A stretch of DNA of 39,656 nucleotides from Alkalibacterium sp046484155 (GTDB taxonomy: Bacteria > Bacillota > Bacilli > Lactobacillales > Carnobacteriaceae_A). The stretch spans positions 1 through 39,656 of the forward strand of contig NZ_JAWOBT010000014.1 in NCBI RefSeq assembly GCF_046484155.1, in the 5' to 3' direction. This document shows, one piece after another, positions 30,665-39,142 of the stretch. How positions within the stretch are numbered: position 1 is the first letter of the stretch; every line of letters starts with the position of its first letter. Below the pieces are notes generated by a model. The model saw nothing but the letters and a program-made list of their open reading frames with translations. It did not search any database and was not told the origin of the DNA. The position numbers and the translations under genes are program-made.

Positions 30665-32365
30665 CTAATGAGGATTATGGCCCGCTTTCACTATTTCGCT
30701 TGCTACTTTGATGGCCTCTTTAGTTGTATTAAAAAAACGATCTTTTCCAGTTTTTTCAACAAACCCACTTCTTTCTAAAACTTGCATGGGTTGAGTATTA
30801 GTTTCAGAATACAAAATAAGAATATTTTGAGCTTTGCATCTTTTTTCTAACTGCTTTACGGCATTCAAAGCTGTTGCATCCATACTGTCAACATTCTTCA
30901 TTCTTAATATCATTACATCTGTTGTACTCTTCATCTCATTAAGCATGTCTAAGAATGTGTTAACCACCCCATAAAATAGAGGACCATTTACTTCATATAT
31001 TGCAATTTTACTGTCTAAATGATCCATTAATGATTCATCCAACATATCGGAGTCATCTTCTTCTTCATTCACAAAAATTCCAAGCTCATGGCTTACATTC
31101 TCTATCAGTTTATTTTCTGACATTCTTCTTACAAATAAAAACATTGCAATAATCATCCCAACTTCTATTGCGATAACTAAGTCGAATAGCACAGTTAAAA
31201 CAAAAGTAACTAACAACACAGCAACATCGCTTTTAGTTGAATTGAAAATACCTTTGAATGATCTCCATTCGCTCATATTATATGCAACAATAACCAATAT
31301 CGCTGACAATGTAGCCATTGGAATTAATTTTGCTAATGGCATAAAAACCAACATGATCAATAACAATGTTAATGCATGAACAATTCCTGCGACCGGTGTT
31401 CGTCCACCGTTTTTCACATTTGCTGCCGTACGTGCTATCGCCCCAGTCGCCGGGATGCCGCCAAACAATGCCGATGCAATATTAGCTATACCCTGTGCAA
31501 TAAGTTCCATATTTGAATTATGTTTCTTTCCAATCATTCCATCAGATACAACTGCAGATAACAATGATTCGATGCTTGCTAAGAAAGCAATTGTTATTGC
31601 GGGTCTGATTAATTGTTTAATTATGGGCACTGATATATTTATTGATGAAATGTCTATAAATTGAATAGAACTGGGTATGTCCCCAAATCTACTTCCAATA
31701 GTTTCCACTGGAACATTGAACACTTTGACAAAAATAGTAGCTAAAATTAACGCTATCAATGATCCTGGAATCTTTTTATTGATTTTTGGCCAAGCTATGA
31801 TAATAAAAAGTGAAGTCAATCCAACTAACGTTGTTGCTAAATCCATTGTATTAAATTGATGGATATAAATTTCCCATTTTGCTATAAAATCTGATGGAAC
31901 CTGATCGATCTCAAGTCCAAAAAAATCTTTGATTTGGGTAGATAATAATACGATCGCTATTCCGCTTGTAAATCCGGTTGTAGTTGGATAGGGTATATAC
32001 TTAATGACACTACCCAGCTTCATTACTCCCATAATGATCATAAAGATACCAGCTAAAACTGTTGAAATCAGCAAACCATCTAAACCATACTGTGCAATGA
32101 TTCCAAATATAATAACGACAAAAGCTCCAGTTGGTCCGCCGATTTGAACTCGACTTCCTCCTAATAAAGAAATTAAAAAACCACCAACAATAGCCGTTAT
32201 GAGTCCTTTTTCAGGTGTGACCCCTGAAGCAATTGCTAATGCAACTGACAAAGGCAGTGCTATGATAGCAACAATTACTCCTGCGACTATATCATCTTTA
32301 AGTTGTTTTAAAGGTAATTCTTTTTTCCTGTTCTTTATGATTGAAAAAAACTTTGGCTTTAACAT
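30665..32365 (-). CDS. SulP family anion transporter with STAS domain
   Basis: This 566-residue membrane protein of the SulP/SLC26 family carries sulfate, bicarbonate or other anions. The N-terminal part has LPLKQLKDDIVAGVIVAIIA and LPLSVALAIASGVTPEKGLI, and GGSRVQIGGPTGAFVVIIFG is the family signature region. GGIPATGAIARTAANVKNGG lies after the helices of the second repeat. Residues from about 450 form a STAS domain (IYEVNGPLFYGVVNTF, LRMKNVDSMDATALNAV) that sits in the cytoplasm. Residues and length are complete. Its ATG lies one base after the TGA of the TetR gene upstream, so the two are a coupled operon, probably under TetR control. The substrate cannot be read from sequence; no carbonic anhydrase or cysteine genes are adjacent. 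Confidence 0.93.
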   Translation of the reverse strand: MLKPKFFSIIKNRKKELPLKQLKDDIVAGVIVAIIALPLSVALAIASGVTPEKGLITAIVGGFLISLLGGSRVQIGGPTGAFVVIIFGIIAQYGLDGLLISTVLAGIFMIIMGVMKLGSVIKYIPYPTTTGFTSGIAIVLLSTQIKDFFGLEIDQVPSDFIAKWEIYIHQFNTMDLATTLVGLTSLFIIIAWPKINKKIPGSLIALILATIFVKVFNVPVETIGSRFGDIPSSIQFIDISSINISVPIIKQLIRPAITIAFLASIESLLSAVVSDGMIGKKHNSNMELIAQGIANIASALFGGIPATGAIARTAANVKNGGRTPVAGIVHALTLLLIMLVFMPLAKLIPMATLSAILVIVAYNMSEWRSFKGIFNSTKSDVAVLLVTFVLTVLFDLVIAIEVGMIIAMFLFVRRMSENKLIENVSHELGIFVNEEEDDSDMLDESLMDHLDSKIAIYEVNGPLFYGVVNTFLDMLNEMKSTTDVMILRMKNVDSMDATALNAVKQLEKRCKAQNILILYSETNTQPMQVLERSGFVEKTGKDRFFNTTKEAIKVASEIVKAGHNPH

Positions 32366-32366
32366 T

Positions 32367-32930
32367 TCATTCTTCTTTCTTTAACATTTTCTCAAATATT
32401 TGCCACTCCTGATCATAGTAGCTTTCTATATTCAGATTTGAATAAATAATTTCACTCGATAATAATCCATGAATAACAGACAAGAACATAACAGTTAATA
32501 TATCGTCATATTGTTTTTTATCGTTATTTGGAGGTGAACTGCTGCTTATAAGCTGTTTCACTTTTTTATAGCGTTGCTCTGATAAATTTATTATTTTTTG
32601 ACTTATTTCACTATCCATCGTATCAGGTGGAAATAAAAGTAATCTTTTCCAAAACAAAAGTTTTTTTCGTGAACTGTTGTAATAGTTTAAAACCCCAAAA
32701 AACAATTCTTTCAGACTCTTTGATTGAGTTTCCACAACGGCAAGGTATTCATCGATCTCTTTGTTAAACAATTGATATAACAGCTCTTCTTTGCTTGGAA
32801 AATGTGCATAAATAGAGGCTTTTTTTATCCCTACTATATTAGCAACTTCATTCAAAGAAAACTCCATACCTTTTTCAGCAAATAATCCATACGTCGCATC
32901 TATTATCTTTTTTTTCGTTTCCAAAATCAT
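32367..32930 (-). CDS. TetR/AcrR family regulator of the SulP operon
   Basis: This 187-residue repressor has an N-terminal helix-turn-helix: IIDATYGLFAEKGMEFSLNE, then VANIVGIKKASIYAHFPSKE and ELLYQLFNKEI, the classic TetR pattern. The C-terminal 130 residues are the helical ligand-binding and dimer domain, which is not conserved enough to name a ligand. An AAGGAG site lies before the ATG. The promoter (TTGACA-N17-TAAAAT) and a palindrome CCTACC-N8-GGTAGG lie just upstream, so it most likely represses itself and the SulP gene, with which it is translationally coupled. The ligand may be related to the transported anion or a lipophilic compound. Confidence 0.92.
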   Translation of the reverse strand: MILETKKKIIDATYGLFAEKGMEFSLNEVANIVGIKKASIYAHFPSKEELLYQLFNKEIDEYLAVVETQSKSLKELFFGVLNYYNSSRKKLLFWKRLLLFPPDTMDSEISQKIINLSEQRYKKVKQLISSSSPPNNDKKQYDDILTVMFLSVIHGLLSSEIIYSNLNIESYYDQEWQIFEKMLKKEE

Positions 32931-32941
32931 TACGCTCCTTC

Positions 32942-32961
32942 CCTACCTTCCGTTTGGTAGG
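32942..32961. promoter_or_regulatory. Likely TetR operator
   Basis: CCTACC (32942-32947) and GGTAGG (32956-32961) are perfect inverted repeats with an 8-base spacer, 11 bases upstream of the tetR start and immediately downstream of the -10 box. Size and symmetry fit a TetR-family dimer site. Confidence 0.75.
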
Positions 32962-32969
32962 CAATTAGT

Positions 32970-32998
32970 ATTTTACACAGCTTTGAGTAAAATGTCAA
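32970..32998 (-). promoter_or_regulatory. Promoter of the tetR-sulP operon
   Basis: On the minus strand a consensus -35 TTGACA (32993-32998) and -10 TAAAAT (32970-32975) are separated by exactly 17 bases. Transcription would start within or next to the CCTACC/GGTAGG operator. Confidence 0.8.
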
Positions 32999-33156
32999 TT
33001 CAATTTTTTCTTAATAGCCAAATCTCGAATTGTTATGTCTAAATATATAATTAGAAGGCTCTCGGGATAATATGCTTTCCGATAATCTCATTCATTTTAT
33101 GGGAGCGTCATCTAAGAACCCCCTTGATTCATCGAGGCCTACGAAAATCCCACGAG

Positions 33157-33206
33157 AAAAGAGTAGGTGCAAGACCGTTGTAAACGGTGTTACACCTACT
33201 CTTTTT
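33157..33206. terminator. Long orphan hairpin with terminator features
   Basis: AAAAGAGTAGGTG pairs with CACCTACTCTTTTT, with an inner stem ACCGTT/AACGGT, giving a nearly continuous long stem and a T-run on the plus strand (A-run on the other side). No gene ends on the plus strand here. On the minus strand it lies between the tspO-like gene and the tetR promoter. Confidence 0.7.
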
Positions 33207-33419
33207 GGTTGATTCACTTATTACATTTTTTGCAGATTTCTCTTATCACTTTTTCTTCTTTGATCGACTTCCTATTGCTCTAACCCTATAGATCTAATTC
33301 TTGAACCTTGCAAAAAACCAGACTTAATTGAGTTAAATCTATTTCAATTCTTACAGCCATATCAATTAAAAAAGAACCTTACAAGGCTTGATTTTTTCAA
33401 GCCGCTTATCTTCCTGAAA

Positions 33420-34217
33420 TTAATCTGTGCTAACTAGACCATCCGGCATGAGACTATACTGATTTTTATAAAACTGGATTGCTGAAATCCCAATCAAAAG
33501 CACTATCCCTATTAATGCAACATTTTGCAATAAGTTATATTGTCCTTGAAAGCCTTCCGGTGCTAATAAATAATTATAGATTCCGAAGTATGCCCATGCT
33601 ATAGGAATTGGGAATATTGCGTTTTCAGTACTCAATAAGACCATCAAAGTCAATCCCACTGCAACTAAAAGAATAATGGAACTCCAAGTCTCAGGAGCTA
33701 CTCCGAATCTATCCCATTCAATTTTAACAAGCCAAGCAGCTATATTCACAACAGTCGCTATAAAAAGCCACCCCGAATACAAGCCAAATGTAATGGGTAG
33801 CAACCAGCGTCTTTTCGTCTGGATTTTTCCAACTTTTTTTACAATTAAAACCATGACAATCAGAAAAGCAAAAATGAATAATGTCGATAAACCAATTAAG
33901 TTATAAGAAAAGCTTATTATCCAAAAAATATTCAAAACACATGAGGCCCAAAAAAGATAACTGATTTCATCGATAGCACGCCCAAAGTATGCTTCTTTAT
34001 TTTTGAAGATCATAACGACTATAGAAATAATCAAAAATGTGTAGATAACACTCCAAATGCTAAAGGTAGAGGGTGCTGGTGTGATTAAAGTTGGGTACAT
34101 ATCTGATACTTCTTTTTGCGAGAGTCCATTGATCCAACCAAAAGCACCCATAGCATTGACGATTAATGTGATGACTAATAAAATTGCACTGATATATGCT
34201 TTTGTTTTACGTTTCAT
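33420..34217 (-). CDS. TspO/MBR-related tryptophan-rich membrane protein
   Basis: This 265-residue membrane protein has about seven helices. FGWINGLSQKEVSDMYPTLI, followed by TPAPSTFSIWSVIYTFLIIS, is a variation of the 'P-x-xxFxxxW' start seen in tryptophan-rich sensory proteins. Later helices hold YSGWLFIATVVNIAAWLV, also as in the family. It is longer than canonical TspO (about 160 residues), as is common for this bacterial subgroup. TspO binds porphyrins and other ligands; whether this one does is unknown. GGAG lies seven bases before the ATG. A weak hairpin (GGCTTGA/TCAAGCC, 33383-33403) follows the stop. Confidence 0.8.
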   Translation of the reverse strand: MKRKTKAYISAILLVITLIVNAMGAFGWINGLSQKEVSDMYPTLITPAPSTFSIWSVIYTFLIISIVVMIFKNKEAYFGRAIDEISYLFWASCVLNIFWIISFSYNLIGLSTLFIFAFLIVMVLIVKKVGKIQTKRRWLLPITFGLYSGWLFIATVVNIAAWLVKIEWDRFGVAPETWSSIILLVAVGLTLMVLLSTENAIFPIPIAWAYFGIYNYLLAPEGFQGQYNLLQNVALIGIVLLIGISAIQFYKNQYSLMPDGLVSTD

Positions 34218-34342
34218 TTTTATGCTCCTTCGTATTATAAGTTTATAGTTAACAATTGAAGTTCCACATCACGTAAAGCTCTCGAGCTCAATTTGAAAAA
34301 CACATGGTAATTAAAGATAAAGGTCTAAAATCGTCTAAAGCC

Positions 34343-34690
34343 TTAGATTTTTCTAGCATAAGAAACGATCGCTTCAATGTGCTTTTTATCAACATAATTA
34401 GTCGGATGATAATAGCTCTCAAGGATCGCTTCTTCGTCTTTCGTTTTATTCTTCTTCATCTCCACGATTTTTATAAATACGTTCAGCATCATTTTAATGA
34501 TACCTTTCACCTTAGAAAAATCGACACCCTCAGGCAAATAAAAGAATGTGTGAAATGCTAATTGATCTTTATTGAAGTTGTTGTTTTTGATGTCAGCGAT
34601 ATCTTTATCAACATTGTTGTTGCCGGCACAGGCAAAAATAATGATAGGTTTATCTTTGAACCATTCAAGAACTTTTTTAATTTTGTTCAT
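34343..34690 (-). pseudogene. Flavodoxin-domain protein lacking its N-terminal half
   Basis: This 115-residue frame resembles the C-terminal two thirds of small flavodoxin-domain proteins: KPIIIFACAGNNNVDKDIAD, FHTFFYLPEGVDFSKVKGII and KKNKTKDEEAILESYYHPTN. The FMN phosphate loop expected at the N-terminus is absent. Homologous-looking sequence extends upstream of ATG 34690 in the same frame (GWAFTNDAIPAITK), so the ATG is not the true start, and stop codons beyond about 34750 close the frame. The ATG has no good ribosome binding site. I regard it as a 5'-truncated pseudogene, though a short product cannot be excluded. A different, intact flavodoxin gene lies at 14104-14595. Confidence 0.65.
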
Positions 34691-34927
34691 CTTGGTTATT
34701 GCTGGTATGGCATCGTTTGTAAAAGCCCAGCCAGTTATCCCACCTTTACTTATAATTTTTTAAGTATTGTTATTTTCTTTATCTTGACCTCAATATTTGG
34801 CACTCCACCTATTTCGACCTGATAGTGTTTATAAATTATAACTAATGTCGATTTACCAATCAATTATTTCTCTTAAAAGCTTAAAGTTAAATCACAGATG
34901 ACTGATTCTCTTAACCTTAGTATTTGG

Positions 34928-35920
34928 TTACTTAGTCTTCTCCCCATCTATATCTGCAGCCTTTTCTTGTGGATATACGAGCCCCATCTGTCGGCGGCAT
35001 TCATCCAATAGTGCCATCACTTCTACTGTACTTTTGGCAGGAATCATTTCTCCTTCTTTTTTTTCGGCGCGAATCTCAGCTGCTACATTGGAAAATTGTG
35101 TGCCATATAAAAGTCCCTCCATCTCGAATACTTCTTCTTTTCTATCAGTTCTCAACGTTGCCTGCTTTGCTGAATTAAACTTTGGAACAGAAATAGAGCC
35201 CTTTGTTCCTTTTATTTCAAAGAAGTTTCCAGCATCTTCTGTCATGGAAATATTCATTTTAGCCTCAAAGCCTGGGTACTGAAATTCGATTTTTTCCGCG
35301 TAATCCACCTCGTGCATATCGCCTTCGCACTGAATCTGCTCTGGCATACCAAAAAGCTCGTAGCAATATCTGACTGCATAGACGCCAAGATCTAAGAGTG
35401 CACCGCCAAGCATAGAGGGGGTTGTAAGTCGCGGGTTATCGGAATGCTTGAGCAATGGGACAGCAAATGCACAGTCAACCGACTCTATATCTCCGATGAC
35501 ACCAGACTTTACCCACTCTTTTACCTGTAAGGCTGTCTCATTGTGCCATGTCCACATTGCTTCTGAGACATACACATCTTTTTCTGCAGCGTAATCAAAT
35601 ACTTCCTTTGCCACTTTTTCATTGACAGCAAATGGCTTCTCACAAAGTACCGGTTTCTTGTTCTTAATAGATAGCTTTGTATATTCGGCATGCTTATCTC
35701 CGTTCACATTGACATATACACCCTCTACACCTGCAGCGTTGATTGCCTCTTCTGCAGTATCAAAGACTGTTCCACCAAATTCCTTTGCAAATTTTTCAGC
35801 CTTTGATTTTGTTCTGTTCCAGACAGCCACGATTTGATTATCATCTGTCTTCACCAGTTCGTTTGCTGTTGTGTAGGCAATACTTCCACAACCAATGTAA
35901 GCCCATCCAAATTTATCCAT
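34928..35920 (-). CDS. Gfo/Idh/MocA family oxidoreductase
   Basis: This 330-residue NAD(P)-dependent oxidoreductase probably acts on a sugar, inositol or related diol. The N-terminal Rossmann domain starts GWAYIGCGSIAYTTANELVK, followed by the family's VLCEKPFAVNEKVAKEVF (the EKP motif with the catalytic Lys), and the C-terminal alpha/beta domain (MNISMTEDAGNFFEIKGTKG). GGAGG precedes the ATG. It is monocistronic and no sugar genes are adjacent. A decayed copy with strong DNA similarity lies at 27031-27860, so this gene was duplicated or gained twice. The specific substrate is unknown. Confidence 0.9.
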   Translation of the reverse strand: MDKFGWAYIGCGSIAYTTANELVKTDDNQIVAVWNRTKSKAEKFAKEFGGTVFDTAEEAINAAGVEGVYVNVNGDKHAEYTKLSIKNKKPVLCEKPFAVNEKVAKEVFDYAAEKDVYVSEAMWTWHNETALQVKEWVKSGVIGDIESVDCAFAVPLLKHSDNPRLTTPSMLGGALLDLGVYAVRYCYELFGMPEQIQCEGDMHEVDYAEKIEFQYPGFEAKMNISMTEDAGNFFEIKGTKGSISVPKFNSAKQATLRTDRKEEVFEMEGLLYGTQFSNVAAEIRAEKKEGEMIPAKSTVEVMALLDECRRQMGLVYPQEKAADIDGEKTK

Positions 35921-36191
35921 AAGTACATTCCTCCGTTTTTCATTATCATTCTTGGCACGTCCTAATTCTATTATAGATAGTGATTAATAGAAAGATATAT
36001 CAATTACTGATAATGAGATTTTTTTATAACTATACAAGATACTACTTTTCTGTAAATTCAAAAAGGGGGCATCCTGATTACGTCCTTGTGAATAAAAAAA
36101 ATCTGAGAGCTTATACGCTGCACAAACTTTTATCGAAGTTGGATTACAATAAGAACTCATATATTATATTTACTCACTGTTCAATAAATTT

Positions 36192-36530
36192 TTATAACTT
36201 TTTCATTCTTCCAGTTCGACTGAGCCATCCTTCCAGTAAAACACCATATACGATCCCAGCCACAAAACTGATAGGATCTTGAAATCCAGTAGTACTATAG
36301 AATGCAAAGGAAACTAAAAGACCTAGCAAAGCTCCACGAAGTAATGCTTTATTTCTAACTGTCTCGCCCCATGGAGCACCCACGACCAGGCCAATGATGA
36401 CCCGGTTATACCAAAGTGAAAACACAAAAATAGGAGAGGCTGAAAAACCAGACCGGACGTATGCTCCTACTACACAAATAATTCCTAACAAAGCTCCTCC
36501 AATAAGAGCTACTTTCATTCTATCCTTCAT
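36192..36530 (-). CDS. Small multipass membrane protein
   Basis: This protein of about 112 residues has three or four hydrophobic segments (VALIGGALLGIICVVGAYV; VIIGLVVGAPWG; LLRGALLGLLVSFAFYS; FVAGIVYGVLLEGWL), rich in Gly as in small packed membrane proteins. ATG 36530 is preferred because AGAAGGAG lies seven bases upstream; the frame extends 11 residues further. Not recognised. It diverges from the LTA-synthase-like gene. Confidence 0.6.
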   Translation of the reverse strand: MKDRMKVALIGGALLGIICVVGAYVRSGFSASPIFVFSLWYNRVIIGLVVGAPWGETVRNKALLRGALLGLLVSFAFYSTTGFQDPISFVAGIVYGVLLEGWLSRTGRMKKL

Positions 36531-36799
36531 CTCTCTACTCCTTCTAAACCGATTATGGTCCATGCTTTTATATTTTATTATGCCATTATTTTTGAGTTTT
36601 AATCTACACTTCTAGTATAATACGCATAACTTTGATTGTATAATTGAATCGGTTACTTTTTGAAATAAAGCCATTTCACTAATAGATATATAAAACTCGT
36701 ATCGTTGAATTAATTAATTCATTTGAAATATTTTGTTCTATAGTAGTACATTAATATCTAGATGTGTTAAAATATTAACACCAAGGAGGCGCTTTCATT

Positions 36800-38800
36800 A
36801 TGAAAAATAAAAAAAATCTACCACTATTAGTTTATTTCATAATCTCACTATTCTTTATGGAGTTTATCCTGAGACTAAACGTAGTGGAAAATGCCAGTTT
36901 TGTTTCTATAGGTCTTTTAATTTCCTTTATATTTTCAATGACTTTAGCTATTGTTATTTTTTTACTTTCCAGCTTGTTTCAGAATAGAACTAATCATATT
37001 ATGTCTGTTGTACTTTTAATCATAACGGGCTTAGTCTTCTCTACGCAATTTATTTATGATCAGTTCTTCAGAACGTTTTACAGTTTTTATTCAGCGGGAA
37101 ATGCTTCTCAGATATTTGAATTTAGACAGGACATATGGACTATCATTTCAAATAATTATTATTGGCTACTTTTATTTTTTCTGCCAGCCTTTTTTATCAT
37201 GTTTTGGGGCAAAAGAGTTTTCAGTTTCGACAGAATTAAAATGGGTTATAGAGGACTATTGGTTTGTTTAATCATAATCTTTCATATCACAGGTCTGACT
37301 ACAATTTGGGTTAATGGAAAAGATCAGAATTCAGCCTATGATTTATATTTCCAAACAAGGGACCCCGTTCTTTCCGTTGACAGGCTTGGCATGGTCACTA
37401 CTATGCGGTTAGATTTCCAAAGATTGGCTACGGGGTGGTCCCCTACCCAGACTGCTCCTGATATGCCTACCTTTGATCCAGAGCCTATAGATGAGCCGGA
37501 AAAAGAAAATGATGAAGAAGAGGTCACAACGGACAAAGATGAAAAAGAGAGCGTCGAGAAGGAAATAGAATATAATACATCAAATATCGATTTCGAAGAA
37601 ATGCTTTCGGCTGAAGATGATGATAGTCTCAAGCAGATGCATAATTACTTTGCAAGCGTGGAAGCTACAGCGAAAAATGAATTCACTGGGAAATATGAAG
37701 GTTATAACCTCATACTTCTAACTGCTGAAGGTTTTTCCCCTTACGCTGTACATGAGGAAGTAACGCCAACTCTCTTTAAAATGGTTAATGAAGGATATAA
37801 TTTCACCGATTTTTATGTGCCTCTTTGGGATGTAAGTACCTCTGATGGTGAATATGTATCATTGACTAGTCTCGTTCCTAAAAGCGGAATCTGGAGTTTT
37901 TCTGCATCGGCCAATATAGATCTTCCCTTTGTTATGGGGAATCAATTAAAAGACCTCGGCTATAAAACAGTCGCCTATCATAACCATACGTATACTTACT
38001 ATAATAGAGATGCTTCCCATCCTAATATGGGCTATGATTATAAGGGCGTCGGAAATGGCCTTGACATGAGTGGAGGGTGGCCTGCATCTGATCTGGAAAT
38101 GATGCAAGAAACAATTCCAGAATATATAGCTGATGAACCCTTCCATGCTTATTACATGACGGTCAGTGGCCATATGCAGTATTCCTTTGCGGGAAATAAT
38201 ATTGCTTATAAAAATAAAGAGTATGTCGCGGATTTACCCTATTCAGAGCAGGCCAAAGCCTACTTGGCCACTCAAATCGAACTTGATAAAGCCTTAGAGA
38301 ATATGCTGGATCAGCTGGAAGAAGCGGATATCGCTGATAAGACGTTGATTGTCTTAGCCACAGATCATTACCCTTATGGACTTGATAATTCAACCATAGA
38401 CGAGCTTGCTGGACATGAAGTGGACAGAGCTTTTGAGCTCTATAAAAGTCCCTTGATCATCTATACAAAGGGTATGGACCCAGTTACTATAGATAAACCA
38501 AGTTCAAATCTCGATATTGTCCCTACACTCTCCAACTTACTCGGACTAGACTTTGATTCCAGACTCTTTATGGGATCTGATATCTTTTCTGACTCTAGTC
38601 CCCTCGTCATGTTTAGAAATAAAAGCTTTATTACGGACAAAGGTAAGTATAATTCAGCAACTAATGAATTTATACCAACCGAAGGGGATAGCAACGATGA
38701 TTTCTATGATTATATCGATGCCATTTCTCTTATTGTAGACAATAAATTTTATTATTCCGTCAAGATACTGGAAACAGATTACTACAAAGAATTCGACTGA
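36800..38800 (+). CDS. LTA synthase-family phosphoglycerol transferase (sulfatase fold)
   Basis: This 666-residue membrane enzyme has about five N-terminal helices (residues 1-175), a linker with a strongly acidic stretch (about 230-275) and an extracellular sulfatase-fold domain (about 300-600). The catalytic features of LtaS-like enzymes can be recognised: LILLTAEGFSPYAV with the metal-binding Glu near residue 309, the nucleophile Thr in WDVSTSDGEYVSLTSL near residue 347, TVSGHMQYSF and the metal-binding ATDHYPYG near residue 521. Such enzymes polymerise glycerol phosphate from phosphatidylglycerol for lipoteichoic acid, or transfer one unit. The NAC-like spacing suggests a paralogue rather than the main LtaS, so the exact product is open. 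AAGGAGG precedes the ATG by nine bases; a terminator follows. Confidence 0.88.
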   Translation: MKNKKNLPLLVYFIISLFFMEFILRLNVVENASFVSIGLLISFIFSMTLAIVIFLLSSLFQNRTNHIMSVVLLIITGLVFSTQFIYDQFFRTFYSFYSAGNASQIFEFRQDIWTIISNNYYWLLLFFLPAFFIMFWGKRVFSFDRIKMGYRGLLVCLIIIFHITGLTTIWVNGKDQNSAYDLYFQTRDPVLSVDRLGMVTTMRLDFQRLATGWSPTQTAPDMPTFDPEPIDEPEKENDEEEVTTDKDEKESVEKEIEYNTSNIDFEEMLSAEDDDSLKQMHNYFASVEATAKNEFTGKYEGYNLILLTAEGFSPYAVHEEVTPTLFKMVNEGYNFTDFYVPLWDVSTSDGEYVSLTSLVPKSGIWSFSASANIDLPFVMGNQLKDLGYKTVAYHNHTYTYYNRDASHPNMGYDYKGVGNGLDMSGGWPASDLEMMQETIPEYIADEPFHAYYMTVSGHMQYSFAGNNIAYKNKEYVADLPYSEQAKAYLATQIELDKALENMLDQLEEADIADKTLIVLATDHYPYGLDNSTIDELAGHEVDRAFELYKSPLIIYTKGMDPVTIDKPSSNLDIVPTLSNLLGLDFDSRLFMGSDIFSDSSPLVMFRNKSFITDKGKYNSATNEFIPTEGDSNDDFYDYIDAISLIVDNKFYYSVKILETDYYKEFD

Positions 38801-38846
38801 TTCAGCGTTAAATATCAGATCCTCGTCGAAATCATCCCCGTTTCAT

Positions 38847-38888
38847 AAAAAAACCAGCATGGAATTTATTTTCATACTGGTTTTTTTA
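38847..38888. terminator. Terminator after the LTA-synthase-like gene
   Basis: AAAAAAACCAGCATG pairs with CATACTGGTTTTTTT around a T-rich loop, 46 bases after the stop codon. A-run and T-run make it usable from both sides. Confidence 0.88.
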
Positions 38889-39142
38889 TTTATTCACTTA
38901 AATCACATTATTCCTTTTTCACTTCCTCGAAAAGAGCTAGTTTATTTGATATAACTTGTTTATCAAATCTCAAAATCATCCAATCATTTTTACTACTAAA
39001 ACATCATTATTCTATTTTATCATGTACCTATTATTGATCTTGCTTGGTAGAGTTGTCATTATAATTTCTGTTTAATATTGAAAATATAAATGAGTCATTT
39101 ACGCTTAATTTAAAACTCTCAACCACCTATTGCGCGCAGTTA

